From contig JAZARR010000213.1 in NCBI GenBank assembly GCA_037389465.1, positions 2,966,001-3,030,000 on the forward strand: a DNA stretch of 64,000 nt. Direction: 5' to 3'. Positions 31,671 through 42,160 of the stretch are shown here, one piece after another. The stretch is from Baylisascaris procyonis. Lineage: Eukaryota; Nematoda; Chromadorea; Rhabditida; Ascarididae. A program made the position numbers and the translations under genes. The notes under the pieces are model-generated. The model searched no databases and had not been told where the DNA came from. It saw nothing but the letters and a program-made list of their open reading frames with translations. Numbering within the stretch: the first letter of the stretch is position 1; each line of letters opens with the position of its first letter.

Positions 31671-34025
31671 ATGGCCAATTTGAGGATGCTTATATTGTTT
31701 TCGACTCTCGCTCTGGCCGTGATCACGGCGTCTAACATACACGGTGTACAAGTGGATAAATCCGTTGATGGCGTACAACCTCCTTCGATACATGCTCAAT
31801 CTAATGTGGGTGAAGCTGTGATTTTTATATGTTTTGTATGAATTAATACTTGTGATCGCTGAATGTGTCGAATGGACTTGCTAGAATATTTTAAGCTAAC
31901 GTTTCAACCTGTCGATCCTTAATTATAGCATGCCAGATTTGATCTTGATTAAATTGATCGCGTTTATTTATGGATAGGAAATGAGATGATTTTAAAGTGT
32001 CTATTGGTTAATTCGCAAACGATTATCAAACTTTGTAGAATATGCGTGTGAAATTTTTTCTTTGTTTGGATGATTCACGAATAATAATATAAATCGCATA
32101 TTTTTCATCAACAAACATCAAATTCGATGAGAAGAGCTTATGACCAAAGAATGGAATTTAAATAATTTAGAAGTTGAGGTTTATTTGCGTATTCGACGAA
32201 CCCGCAATATTATTGTAGATTATCATTAGTTGTTATATTGACGTTTGGTGCAGTAAAGTCGCTTGAAGTTTCCCTCCTCGGTATAAAACAATCCTGTGTA
32301 TGCATCATACGAGACTCCATTGTGGATATTGGATCAGTAAATGAAAGCAATGGAAAGTCTCGCACATATATGCGGCCATACATGCGGGTGGTTTTCTGTA
32401 TGCCAGCACTCTCGTCCTTCCCACTTCGGAATCTGGAATAATGTTTGCATTGTTGAAAATATCATTAACGAGAAGTACTGTCATTAGCTGCTATGATCAT
32501 TTCAGGGAATGTCTAGGAGATGCAAGTGGAATTTTTCACATGGATGAATTGTGCTGACAGTTTGGTAAATTTAGCAGGTTTTTGAGGTTTTCGGCGTGTA
32601 GGCGCTCAGACGTTGCAGCATAAGTTGGACTTTGGTTCATTATAGGTGACTGACGAGGCAAGTGATGGGCAGATATCCGCTCATAAAATAAGTGGAAAAG
32701 CTGTCGTGCACAAAAAAGGAGAAAAAAGTTCTTCGTCTGAGGAAACCAGTACGGAGGAGGTTATTTTTATAATAAATATCTTCCCTTTTACAAAGCACCT
32801 ATTGAATAGAGGGATCATCGGTTTCGAGAATCTACATCGATTGTTGGATTCAAGGATATCCATCTTCGTTATCCTTAAAAATTTTTCCTTATTTAAAGAG
32901 AGAACTTCATAGTTTTTTCAGAAGGTTGTAGTTAAGAATGAACAGCTTAAGCATGTCGATAAAAGCATTACACTTACTTATTGTACATAGAAAGGAAAAT
33001 GATGTTCCTTTACTGACACAACGAGGGATTCAGATGTCCAAAAGCAGCCGAGGAAGATGCTTAGCAGTGGACTGAAGATGAAGCGGTATGGAAGCATCCG
33101 GGATAATCAAGAAAAATCGTTGCAACTAGAAAAAATTTTGAAGCCTTAATTAAATTTGCAATGAATCAGTAATTTAGGGCTATGATAACCGACGCATTTT
33201 TTTGGGAGATTACAGGATTTCATGTGCAAGTGTTTGCGCATTGTTTATTCAAAGAAATTGTGAGATATAAAAGAAATACCCTCGGATTTTCCAGTAGAGC
33301 GCTTTTGTGCTAAATGTTATGCAATGAGTATCAAAGCTGTGCTCAAATATTGCTATAAATCTCAACCAATCGGTTTTCAGTGAACGTTCAAGAAATCGTT
33401 TAGTCACAGGCGAAGCGGTTGCTTGATTTCGTTTTCGGGTAATTTTTCCATGAGGCTCAAATTTTTTGACTCAAATTTTTTGACTAAAATTTTTCCAAAA
33501 TTTGAGTCGTATGAATCGTAATTTCCTTTGATTTTCCCAAACATTTAAGGGTAGCGGAGAGGGATCGGAGGAATATGAGCGTCGGCAAAACGCCAAAGAA
33601 CACAAGCATCAACATGAACACAAGAGCCATAAATCTCGTTATAAGCATGGACTATCAAGCAGCAGCAGCATTGAGTCGCATGAGACAATCGATGGTGCAT
33701 CGGGAGAGGTGCGTAAACAGCCAAAAATTTTTTTTATGGACTTTTATGCTTTTCAACTTTCAAATGCTTTTCAGTGCTGATGGAATATTTTTACCGTAAT
33801 GAAGATGATTGTGCAATAGTTTACATACGCTGAATTTCGCGACTCTCACTTTGAAGGTTTCACCAGTTTGAATTGCCGTGGACGCCTATCCCTCAGCAGT
33901 CGACAGTCTAGTATATATTGACGTCTCATCCAGGTTTAATGTGTATCACTATCTCATCCAGATTACCTTTTGCAATGATATCATATTGGAGTCCTTTCCA
34001 GGAAATGGAAATCCTTCATCATTGA
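31671..34025 (+). CDS. Small secreted His/Ser/Glu-rich protein (147 aa, unrecognised)
   Basis: Four exons join in phase 0: 31671-31817, 32646-32759, 33550-33708 and 34002-34025. The product begins with a classical signal peptide (MANLRMLILFSTLALAVITA, likely cut soon after), so it is probably secreted. The mature chain is polar: a Lys/Ser/Glu segment (KKGEKSSSSEETSTEE) and then a His-rich segment (KEHKHQHEHKSHKSRYKHG) that could bind metal ions, followed by a Ser run. It ends EMEILHH. There are no cysteines in the modelled chain and no known domain. A further acceptor (ATTCAG at 33026-33031) precedes an open stretch, but using it in phase would add an early stop, so I left it out. The last eight-codon exon is the weakest part. 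Confidence 0.55.
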
Positions 34026-34272
34026 ATCACCGATCGATCGACAACGCAATGAATCCTGTCTGCATTGCTAAGAAGAACTTCATTGAAACATCCTTTGGTT
34101 GTTCAACGAGTTTTCGTTGTTTTATACTTCGATATCATTTTATGAGCATCAAATGGTCGTTCCATTATTTGCCCGGTACAACAAGATTATCCCTATATGA
34201 TCGTTCGTATGTTACCATGATCGTTGCAATAAAATTTTATACAACCCTGATCTGCTGGTAGTGCTGATAGTT

Positions 34273-36160
34273 TTAAATGCACATCACACATTCTACTCGT
34301 CCAATTTTTGGAACTGTTAGAGAAATTGCCGGGCAAAATAAATCGAGGATAGCTGTAGGTCATCCAAATGGAATAATGGTCAAGCAGCTTTTATAAGCAC
34401 CTCGTTGCAAGTGTTTTTGTTTTTATTAGCACACGGCTTTATGAAGTAGTTTTATTTGTTGCTTACAAATATGCGAATCAGTCTATGGATATACGGATGA
34501 AGAAGGTTGGAGATGATCGATGATGATCAGCGCCTGCAAACCTACAGCTAATTACTCTCACTTTGGTAGTTCGCCGCACTTTCCCCCAGCATACCTCCGG
34601 TGATAACATGTAGTGCTATTGTAGCGATAATATAGGACAACTCGGCCTCGCCAGTACCGTAAGTTTTCCTCTTAATGCAAAAGTAAACGATCTGCAAGCA
34701 TGCTCAATGAGGCAGACGTTCATGTAATATCGTTCACACCGTAAATATACGAAATGCCGAAAGAAAATAGCTTATTTAGTAGGAAACCGTCAAACGATGT
34801 CTGTGGCCTGGAGCTGCCTGCATTCTAATAAAGGAACAGTCGAGACGGTTATTCAGTGTCGGAACAATAAATGTTTGGTGACATATATGACGCTAGGATT
34901 AACATGACCACTACGTCCCACTGGGAGTGATGTGTGTGTATGTATAAAAAAGTTGCACCAAAGTAGTTGGATGAGGTAGACTTCTTACTCATTGCACATG
35001 CGTCTGTCTAACTTTCTTTCTACAGGTTAAATGTTCGACGCTAACTTTAGCACGAAGTAATATGCACGTTTAGGTACAGTTCGACCAGTGAATCTATGTA
35101 AAGTTTGCTTAGCTCCTAAGCTGACAGAATACCTGTGAGGGTACGATACACGCCTGAAACTTACAACCTTGAAAATTAGGTATACTTGTTAAACACGCGT
35201 TTGTTATACATTCTTGTTGATTTCACCGATGTGTTTTGAAAGGCTTCCTTAAGGCTGGATATCGAACGCGGTTCATCTTGTTGACACGGTAATTGCGCAT
35301 GACGATTTAGTAGTTACTTGGAAATGGACGAGAAGGACGGCAGCCTGAAGAAAGAGAGTAGCAATGGAACACAACAAAAGTCCACAAATGAGCAATAATA
35401 GTGCAGCCATCATGATTCCAGCAGATGAAGCAATACCCATCAGAAGGGTGCGATCACTATATATCAAAGGCGGTAATAGCTCATTGTCCACCTAAAGGGA
35501 AAACTAAGAAGGTCCTATTTTAAAAGAAGCACATCATATTAACTGAAATTAATCCAGATCGAGCTATATTTGAATTCTGCTCAGGTTAGGTCTCACGGAT
35601 ACACCAATATGCGCCAAATGCCCCACAGTGACCTATATAACCGCCGATACATGCTAATCTGATGTTTACAAGTTTTGAATTCATGGAAAATGCTCTCCTA
35701 GTTTAGCGACAGCCGATGACGACATCACAGACTGTATTTAATAAAGCAGACGATAACATTTAGATTTATAAACGAAATGATCAATGGCTTAATTATATTA
35801 CTGCATAAGCGCTTTGTGATTGATGAACTCCCCGAGCGTTGCAATGCATAACTTACAACTTTGTTTCATTTGCTGAAATCTTATCCTAGGTGGGCATCTT
35901 CAATACAAGGTTTGATATTATATTTTTTTATAGTCAATGATTTCTCGAATTTATTCTCGAGTAGCAAAATATTGTTGCATAACGATTTTACAAAATGTTC
36001 AGAGAAAGCCAACATACGGCAAGGGCAAAGATTAGAGGTTGAAAAAAAGCTACAGCAGGCATAGTGGAGACGAGTCGATTCCCAAGTAAATGACCCACAA
36101 ATGAGCCAATACACATCGCTAGCCAGAATAGATTCACACGACGTTCCATCTCGTCGAGTG
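34273..36160 (-). CDS. Small multi-pass membrane protein (147 aa, unrecognised)
   Basis: Five minus-strand exons, 36018-36149, 35318-35491, 35133-35153, 34595-34670 and 34273-34313, all GT-AG and in phase, total 444 bases: 147 residues and a TAA. The ATG at 36149 lies 11 bases after an ATTTTAG acceptor (AG at 36162-36161), which suggests trans-splicing. The chain begins MERRVNLFWLAMCIGSF and shows about four hydrophobic segments: residues 5-22, roughly 30-44, a long one at 63-100 (ALLLLICGLLLCSIATLF) and a short one near 121-134 (SYIIATIALHVITG). It ends with two Cys (VECVMCI). No family recognised. It converges on the secreted-protein gene, whose modelled end is 248 bases away. One exon is only 21 bases, and that join is the least certain. 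Confidence 0.62.
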
Positions 36161-36981
36161 CTAAAATTTAGTTCCATAATTTTGATAATTAAAGTTTTAT
36201 AGATGTGAAAATTTCAACTAATCCTCAATCATTAAAAGATTTTTTCCAAGGATTTCATTCGTATGCTATTCGATCGATATGTATATCGATATGACGATAA
36301 TGACCATATATCGATAAACTAAGGATTCAAAAGATTAGAAGATAATCGATAACCGAAATCTCGCTTCCGGTCTTACACATATATAAAAACATCTTCAAAA
36401 TAATCCAACGAAAAGGTTAGGCAATTGATTTGCAGGCATTTTTGCATAAACATAATTAAATAAACATAATAGGGGAGTGTAAATACAAGTGTTAATTCCC
36501 ACCACCAATCAAAAATCTGATCATATAATGCACCCAGCACAAAAGCGCCAGATATTTCGCCTGAAAATTTTGGCGATGGATTTGTTCAACAACTGGTTCA
36601 ACAACTCTGTGGAGATAACCTCGAAGATGGAAGCTACAAATTATCAAGCATTTCAGGTATTTTTTGATTATCATCAGGTATTGGCTATCAACTATCAGGC
36701 TTATCAGGTGATTTGGGAGCAAAGATAATTTATATAATAACTTAATGAATTGAAGTGTTAAGAAATAAGTTGGAAAAAAAACAAAACTATTATTTGGCCA
36801 TTTTGGCCATGAAGAGAATGTCGCAAATCGTTAATCTTTCGTTCATGGACGTATTGCTCGTAAAACGAGATCAAGTAGCGCTCTAATCCGAGTGGCCTTT
36901 AAAAAAGAAAGTGCTTGCACAACTCGCCGACACCGCTCCAACGATAAACGACAACGAGTAGCATGTCGTAATTGAACTGCT

Positions 36982-37050
36982 TATACTAATATTGGTACCA
37001 AATTGCAACGCAGATTATACTAATATTGGTAGCACATTGTAACGCAGAAT
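36982..37050 (+). repeat. Direct repeat, two copies of about 35 bp
   Basis: TTATACTAATATTGGTA is followed by a similar tail ending AACGCAGA, starting at 36982 and again at about 37017, with three differences. Confidence 0.7.
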
Positions 37051-37428
37051 GCTGATTCATTTTCGTGATGAGTTTTCAGTGTCGACTACTTTGCTCAGTG
37101 TTAATGAAGAGAGTGATGCATACTTCGCAGAAGCTTTTTCCAGAAAGCAAAATATATGGGAAAATTAACAAAGGGCCAAAATGATCTGACATGTTCGACG
37201 ATATCATAGCAATTGATAGAAATTTGCTCTCTTGAAGGATGACGTTCTTATTTATTCGTTAAGAATATTCAATAATTTGAGGTTCAAATCACATCGTAGG
37301 GATTTCTTTCACGGAATAGAATGAATGGATTCAATGATTTCATATTGCTTCGAGTATCATCTCAACATCTATTATTTACGCGGCAATATCAAATTGCAAA
37401 AGACGTTGAAGTGAGAAAGACAGAAACA

Positions 37429-37557
37429 AGCACTAAGCTTGATCGATAGCACCGAGCATCCAAGATAAACCAGCACTAAGCCCGATCGATAGCACCGAGC
37501 ATCCAAGATAAACCAGCACTAAGCCCGATCGATAGCACCGAGCGTCCAAGATAAACT
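37429..37557 (+). repeat. 43-bp minisatellite, three copies
   Basis: Units start at 37429, 37472 and 37515 and are almost identical. Each contains GATCGATAGCACCGAGC and ends CCAAGATAAAC. There are no spacers, so this is a tandem repeat and not a CRISPR-like array. Confidence 0.9.
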
Positions 37558-37738
37558 TCAAGAAGACTATTGCGAATGTCCGTTTCGTTTGGCTCAAGTG
37601 CGCTCATGTTTTGTACGTCCACTGCTACCGAAATATTGTATTATCTGGGTATCACGAAGAACAACGTCAGATTTACAACAGCATTGTTGAAGCGTGTAAA
37701 TAAAAATAGCAATATAAGTATAAATATAAAAGTCAATA

Positions 37739-37763
37739 AATGAATAAATAAATAAATAAATAA

Positions 37764-37808
<45 letters not shown>

Positions 37809-37812
37809 CACA
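37739..37812 (+). repeat. Compound microsatellite (AAAT)n(TA)n
   Basis: Seven or so AAAT/AATA units run directly into a TA run and then a TATG/TACA interrupted tail. Confidence 0.9.
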
Positions 37813-39039
37813 TATATAATGTAATCAACCGAAGGTGCACAGCTATGACGAAGATAGAAAACATAGCGAATGCTCGATGCGCTTACAATATAACTATAAA
37901 AATTTACGAGAAAGCGTTAAGAAGGACTCATTCAATACCAAAACCCTTCCCAATCAGTGGTTTCACCAGCTTGATAAACCTTCAGTCCTGAAGTGCTAAG
38001 AAGAACCGACCGCTTCCTTTACGTCGTATGCGATGGTCTCGGTCACCTAGCGAAGACTTTCACAAGGCATCGTAAATCTAGCGAAGAAAAACTGTGAAAA
38101 ATAATTCGCACATAAAGTTTAGTTATAAATACCGATGGAATGCCACTTCGTTTCATAAAAACTGCCCAACGTCCGAGGTTTTATGAAAACTGTAACATAT
38201 CTCACTTCGTAAAGTGAATGGATTTTACGAGGTTATATGGAATAACCACAATAAACCTTGTTGAACACGTTCCACGATATCATATTATCCTATAACTAAC
38301 TATTCAAGAAAAGAATACTGACCAACCTCAAAAAATATTTGGACAGATTATGTGCAGTTAGTAGAATGCCAGAAGTTGGCCATCTCTTTCTCTAGACTCT
38401 CAGTAAAACTATACAAGTGATAGTAAGTAATAGTCTTGCAACTACTATAAAACTATGCAATAATTTATTTACATAAACGGAGCATTATTGCCGCATTTCC
38501 AAAATTGTGGATCTCTATTCTATAATGTGGGAAGTTGAAATTTCCACTAGAAAATCACTCGATTGTTTAGCATCGTATAGTAGGGAATGGCTTCAAAAGC
38601 ATAGCGGATTTAACACAAAATATAGAGTGCAATTTACAAAATTTTTGATGAGTAAAGTACAGTGTAGCGCTTTACTGGCAACAGTATCAAAACGAGCAGA
38701 AAGCTCGTCAAATGCAAAGAACGAGCTAAGCTTCAAGGGAATGGCTTCAAGGGAATGGCTTTGGTTGATGCGAGCTAAGCCACATAGGTTAATATGACAT
38801 GCTGCACCGTCCATCGGACCACCAACCTCGGAAGGATGGATTGAGGATGTAGGGCCGGTACTTGAAGATGGGAGACCTATACCAGCACAACCGTAACGCA
38901 TCATTTCATTAAAAAATTCATTCTCTCGCACGAATGTAAAACTAAGCGTGCTAGGATAAGTGATGACGAAAATTTGAAAGTTTGCCTTCCGAGAAAGATT
39001 CGTTAATTCATTCATGCATCGGCGTTTAGCTGTCTGATT

Positions 39040-39185
39040 CCAGCTCGGGGCAAGAGGGACCGCAGGATCCATCCCCGGCTCAACCCAACTATTTGAGCCT
39101 GGATGAGAGGAGGATTAATGCGAAGTATGCGCAGGATACAGAGAATGAGTGAAACCTTGAAGCCCACACAATATTGAACCAAGTG
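39040..39185 (+). mobile_element. tRNA-derived SINE, copy 1 (decayed head)
   Basis: Sequence from GGGCAAGAGGGACCGCAGGA through TTGAGCCTGGATGAGAG and GCGAAGTATGCGCAGGA aligns along its length with the better-preserved copy at 39246-39420. The tRNA-like head is largely lost. Only the box-B-like part (GGATCCATCC) remains recognisable. Confidence 0.5.
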
Positions 39186-39245
39186 GCATATTCCAGGTTA
39201 AGGAGGTGTTTTCGACGTTCCTGAAGATGTTTCGGTTGTGACGTT

Positions 39246-39420
39246 GGCTGAATGGTCTAGTGGTATGGCTCTCGCTTAGGGTGCGAGAGGTCCCGGGATC
39301 GATCCGCGGCTCCGCCCAGCCGTTTGGAGCCTGGACGAGAGGGAAAGTAATGCGAAGGATGCGCGACATGCAAGGAAGAAGTGAACGTTTCAGGGCGATA
39401 CTATATTGAGAAAATTGAGG
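39246..39420 (+). mobile_element. tRNA-Pro(AGG)-derived SINE, copy 2
   Basis: The first 72 bases fold as a degenerate tRNA: box A TGGTCTAGTGG, an anticodon arm CTCGC-TTAGGGT-GCGAG with anticodon AGG at 39278-39280 (proline), and a box-B-like GGATCGATCC. The acceptor stem has two mismatches plus a wobble and the T loop is altered, so it is unlikely to be a working tRNA. A tail shared with copy 1 continues downstream for about 100 bases (GGAGCCTGGACGAGAG and onward), which is the mark of a SINE and not a lone tRNA pseudogene. Confidence 0.62.
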
Positions 39421-39783
39421 CAATGCTCTTAAATGATTTTTTCGCTCATTGTGTACTAATAGGATAGTTATTTTATAGACATACATAGCTATCTGAATAT
39501 CACTAATTATTTTTTCAACTGTAAAGAATTAAATGAGACCTTTCGAGTGCCACCTTCTAAACACCGTCATCTGTGAAAATATAAACTCTGATTTATTCGC
39601 ATTTTGTAGAATACTGAATATCTTATATACAATGTTATACGTATTCGTCCTCCCACAAAAAGGCAGTGTCGAAGCATCCTTGAATTACTACAACAAACAA
39701 TTTAGTTCCCGCCTGTGCACTTCACTAAACGCGTAGTATAAACGATGGTTGCCTCCTCCATCACAACCTCTCCACGTAGGTCT

Positions 39784-40145
39784 TCAGGCGATTATGTGTG
39801 GTTTAGTATCTGACAGATCACATGGATTACAAGTTTGGCGGTCATCTGAACCGTTTGAGCATGGCCGGGCAGAAACTCTTTTAGTTTTCACACTATAATT
39901 CAAGCGTGAATGGCATTTCCCACTGCCATCGTCCCAGATCTTATAGTTGTGGACAGCAGTAGAAATTCTAACTGACGCTGTCGTAGAGGCGGCCTTCATT
40001 CGGAACAGATTTTGTCCATATCGCGCAAGATTCTTAGAACATTGCCAAAAGGTTTTAGACAGAAAATTGCTCGCATGCTTGCACCAACTGGCAGGACCAC
40101 GCCTTTTGCCTGAATGTTGATCCGAGAAGCTTCCTGTAACGTATG
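39784..40145 (-). CDS. Terminal exon of an unrecognised Cys-containing protein
   Basis: A minus-strand frame of about 120 codons runs from an acceptor (CTGTCAG, AG at 40147-40146; another at GTTACAG) to TGA at 39784. It has eight or so Cys (for example SWCKHASNF, FWQCSKNL, GKCHSRLNY, RPCSNGSDD, TCNPCD) and the codon use of a real exon. The frame continues upstream for only about 40 bases and crosses directly into the edge of the duplicated block at 40167. Any upstream exon would lie inside or beyond the block. No domain recognised; an extracellular Cys-rich module is possible. Confidence 0.4.
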
Positions 40146-40364
40146 CTGACAGACGAACACGTGCGTAGTCAACATTTAACAACAAATGTCATCTATTGAA
40201 AAATGAAATTCATAGCATTCATAGGCGTGAAATTGTTATGCATGGTTTCCTATCATTCTATTGAATCGGCACAAATTAAGCTTAATCGTCGGTTTTTAAT
40301 TTGGTTAAAAATGTCGATGAAAGAAATTTCAGTCATCTGCGTCTAATGCTAATCATTTCCGTAA

Positions 40365-40574
40365 TTGATTAAGGATAATTTGATTATACGCTTTAACTCA
40401 CCCATGAAGCACCACGCACATCTACCTCTCTTAATTGTCATACGCTTATTATTCTTTTTGCTTCCACGTGTGATATTAGATGTAGTTATGCCGACACCGA
40501 AAGTTGTGTTCAGGTATTACACTCTATGTTGCGAGCATTGTGTTTTTGCTAGACAAATACAGACTCTACAATAA
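40365..40574 (+). CDS. Copy B of the short hydrophobic frame (69 aa)
   Basis: Identical to the frame at 17301-17510 except Ser to Pro at residue 21. The same reservations apply. Confidence 0.2.
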   Translation: MIKDNLIIRFNSPMKHHAHLPLLIVIRLLFFLLPRVILDVVMPTPKVVFRYYTLCCEHCVFARQIQTLQ

Positions 40575-40913
40575 TCTGGTGGAAGGAACTTCAGATCCCA
40601 TTCGCCAGCTCAAGCAGCTATTATCGAGCTGAACGACGACAGGATGGCGAAGCACCTTCCTCATCATAGTACAGTGCTCGGAAATACTCTATGATTTTTC
40701 GCCGTTTTACATCCTTTTAGATATAAGCTATGCGAGATCTACGAGAATGCATCCGGAATAGGAGACAATAGATTCTCACTCATAGAGCTCGAATCAATAG
40801 CAATGCCTGGGTATCACCGAAAGCCACATCCGATGTGGACCAGCAGTAGATCAATACTTATAAGGAAGACCCTCGGCCCTTTACCATCAAAATGTCACGA
40901 AGGACAATATAAA

Positions 40914-41395
40914 TGTAATTCAAAAATCCACCACTTCCACCTATCAAATGCCGTCAAATGGCTTTTATGTGTAGACCAAAAAATCCATCACACTAGCGCT
41001 CAAATTCCCTGGAAACTACCAACATGCAGATCAAAAAGTTCGTCGTATCAACAAAATTCCCGACCGCCCCCAAAGACTATCCACGCTTAGGCAAATTTAT
41101 CATGGCCAACTCCCTTGTGCCTCAAAAGAGTGCCCATATGTAGGTCAAGACTTCATTGCCCTCGCCGCCCTTCGGGTGCCTATATGAATGCCGCCTAAGG
41201 ATGTTGAACGCGTCTATTGAGTGACCCTATATACCGCTATCTACGGGTAGATCAAAAATTCTACCACAGTCGCCCCGTAAACTCGAAAATTCATCGCTCC
41301 CTACCACTAAGGGCATGCAGGTCAAACTTTCGCTGTCCTCCCCCAACCGTTCAGTGTCTTCGAAGACTTTGCGTGCAGATCAAAAAACCTAGCAA
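40914..41395 (+). repeat. Degenerate ~56-bp array, copy B
   Basis: Counterpart of 17851-18330 with the TGYAGRTCA cores retained at equivalent positions. Confidence 0.4.
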
Positions 41396-42160
41396 ATCCA
41401 AAGAGTAGGCGCGGCTATAAACCACCTACACGCAGACGAAAGCGCACACCTTAGCAGCCCCGAAAGCCGCCAAAACTTGCCACACGTGAACTTGTCAAGC
41501 TTTGCGAAAACCAAAGACGAGCGTCAGGACCCCGCCACACCAAAAACCGTACCGCTTCCGGCAGCTTTTGCAGCGAGAAAAGGACAGGGATGCTCAACGA
41601 AAAACCCGATGCCCGCAATACCTCAACAAACTGCTAAAATTTCGGCCTCCCTTAGGCAGAATAAGACAAGTTACACTGCAACCCTGCTACACAGATTGTC
41701 TGACAAACTAATCTGATGCCGCGCAACCTAACAATATATCCCTGCGGAGGCAGCCCTCAGCGGTCCGCTGTGCTGCAGAGACGCCAGTGCGATCCTTAAA
41801 GGAACGACGCACTCCCTTATTCACTGGACGCGACGATGGCCTACTGTTTCACCGGCCTCACTCAGTGTGACCACGACACAGGCAAATCTTTAACCAACGC
41901 CACCCTCGATTCAGCTACTTCGATTTGAAACCAGCCTTCCCTCCCCTCCAGAAAGCCATTAACAAAATTCCCAGTTAAAGTACCGAGAGCGGCGAAACAC
42001 AAAGCATCAGAGCAATCAAACCAGAAATCAACAGGTGAAACAACACCACGCACCAGCAACAACAACAACCATGAAGAAAATCACAAAGAAACACCAAATG
42101 CAAAAATACATGCCTCATATACAACTGCAAAATATACAAACAGAAAGCGGGAAACCATTA

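Larger units (their letters stand above)
36161..39039. other. Interval with minisatellites; no supported gene
   Basis: Contains the repeats listed separately at 36.98, 37.43 and 37.74 kb. At 38.5-39.07 kb both strands are open for long stretches (96 codons plus, 159 codons minus). The minus frame contains GCAGIGLPSSSTGPTSS and could hold an exon or a transposon remnant, but it runs into the SINE copy at 39.04 kb and I recognise no domain. Confidence 0.35.

Noticed and set aside
33032..33083. Extra exon of the secreted-protein gene after ATTCAG
   Set aside because: In the required phase it reaches a stop within 14 codons. The neighbouring exons join in phase without it.
33878..34261. 127-codon plus frame
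   Set aside because: It lacks splice support and overlaps the better-supported last exon of the secreted-protein gene and the 3' side of the membrane-protein gene.
37429..37557. CRISPR-like array of three 43-bp repeats
   Set aside because: The repeats are contiguous with no spacers and the genome is eukaryotic. It is a minisatellite.
39246..39317. Functional tRNA-Pro(AGG)
   Set aside because: The acceptor stem has mismatches, the T loop is altered, and the sequence continues into a tail shared with a second copy, so it is a SINE head.
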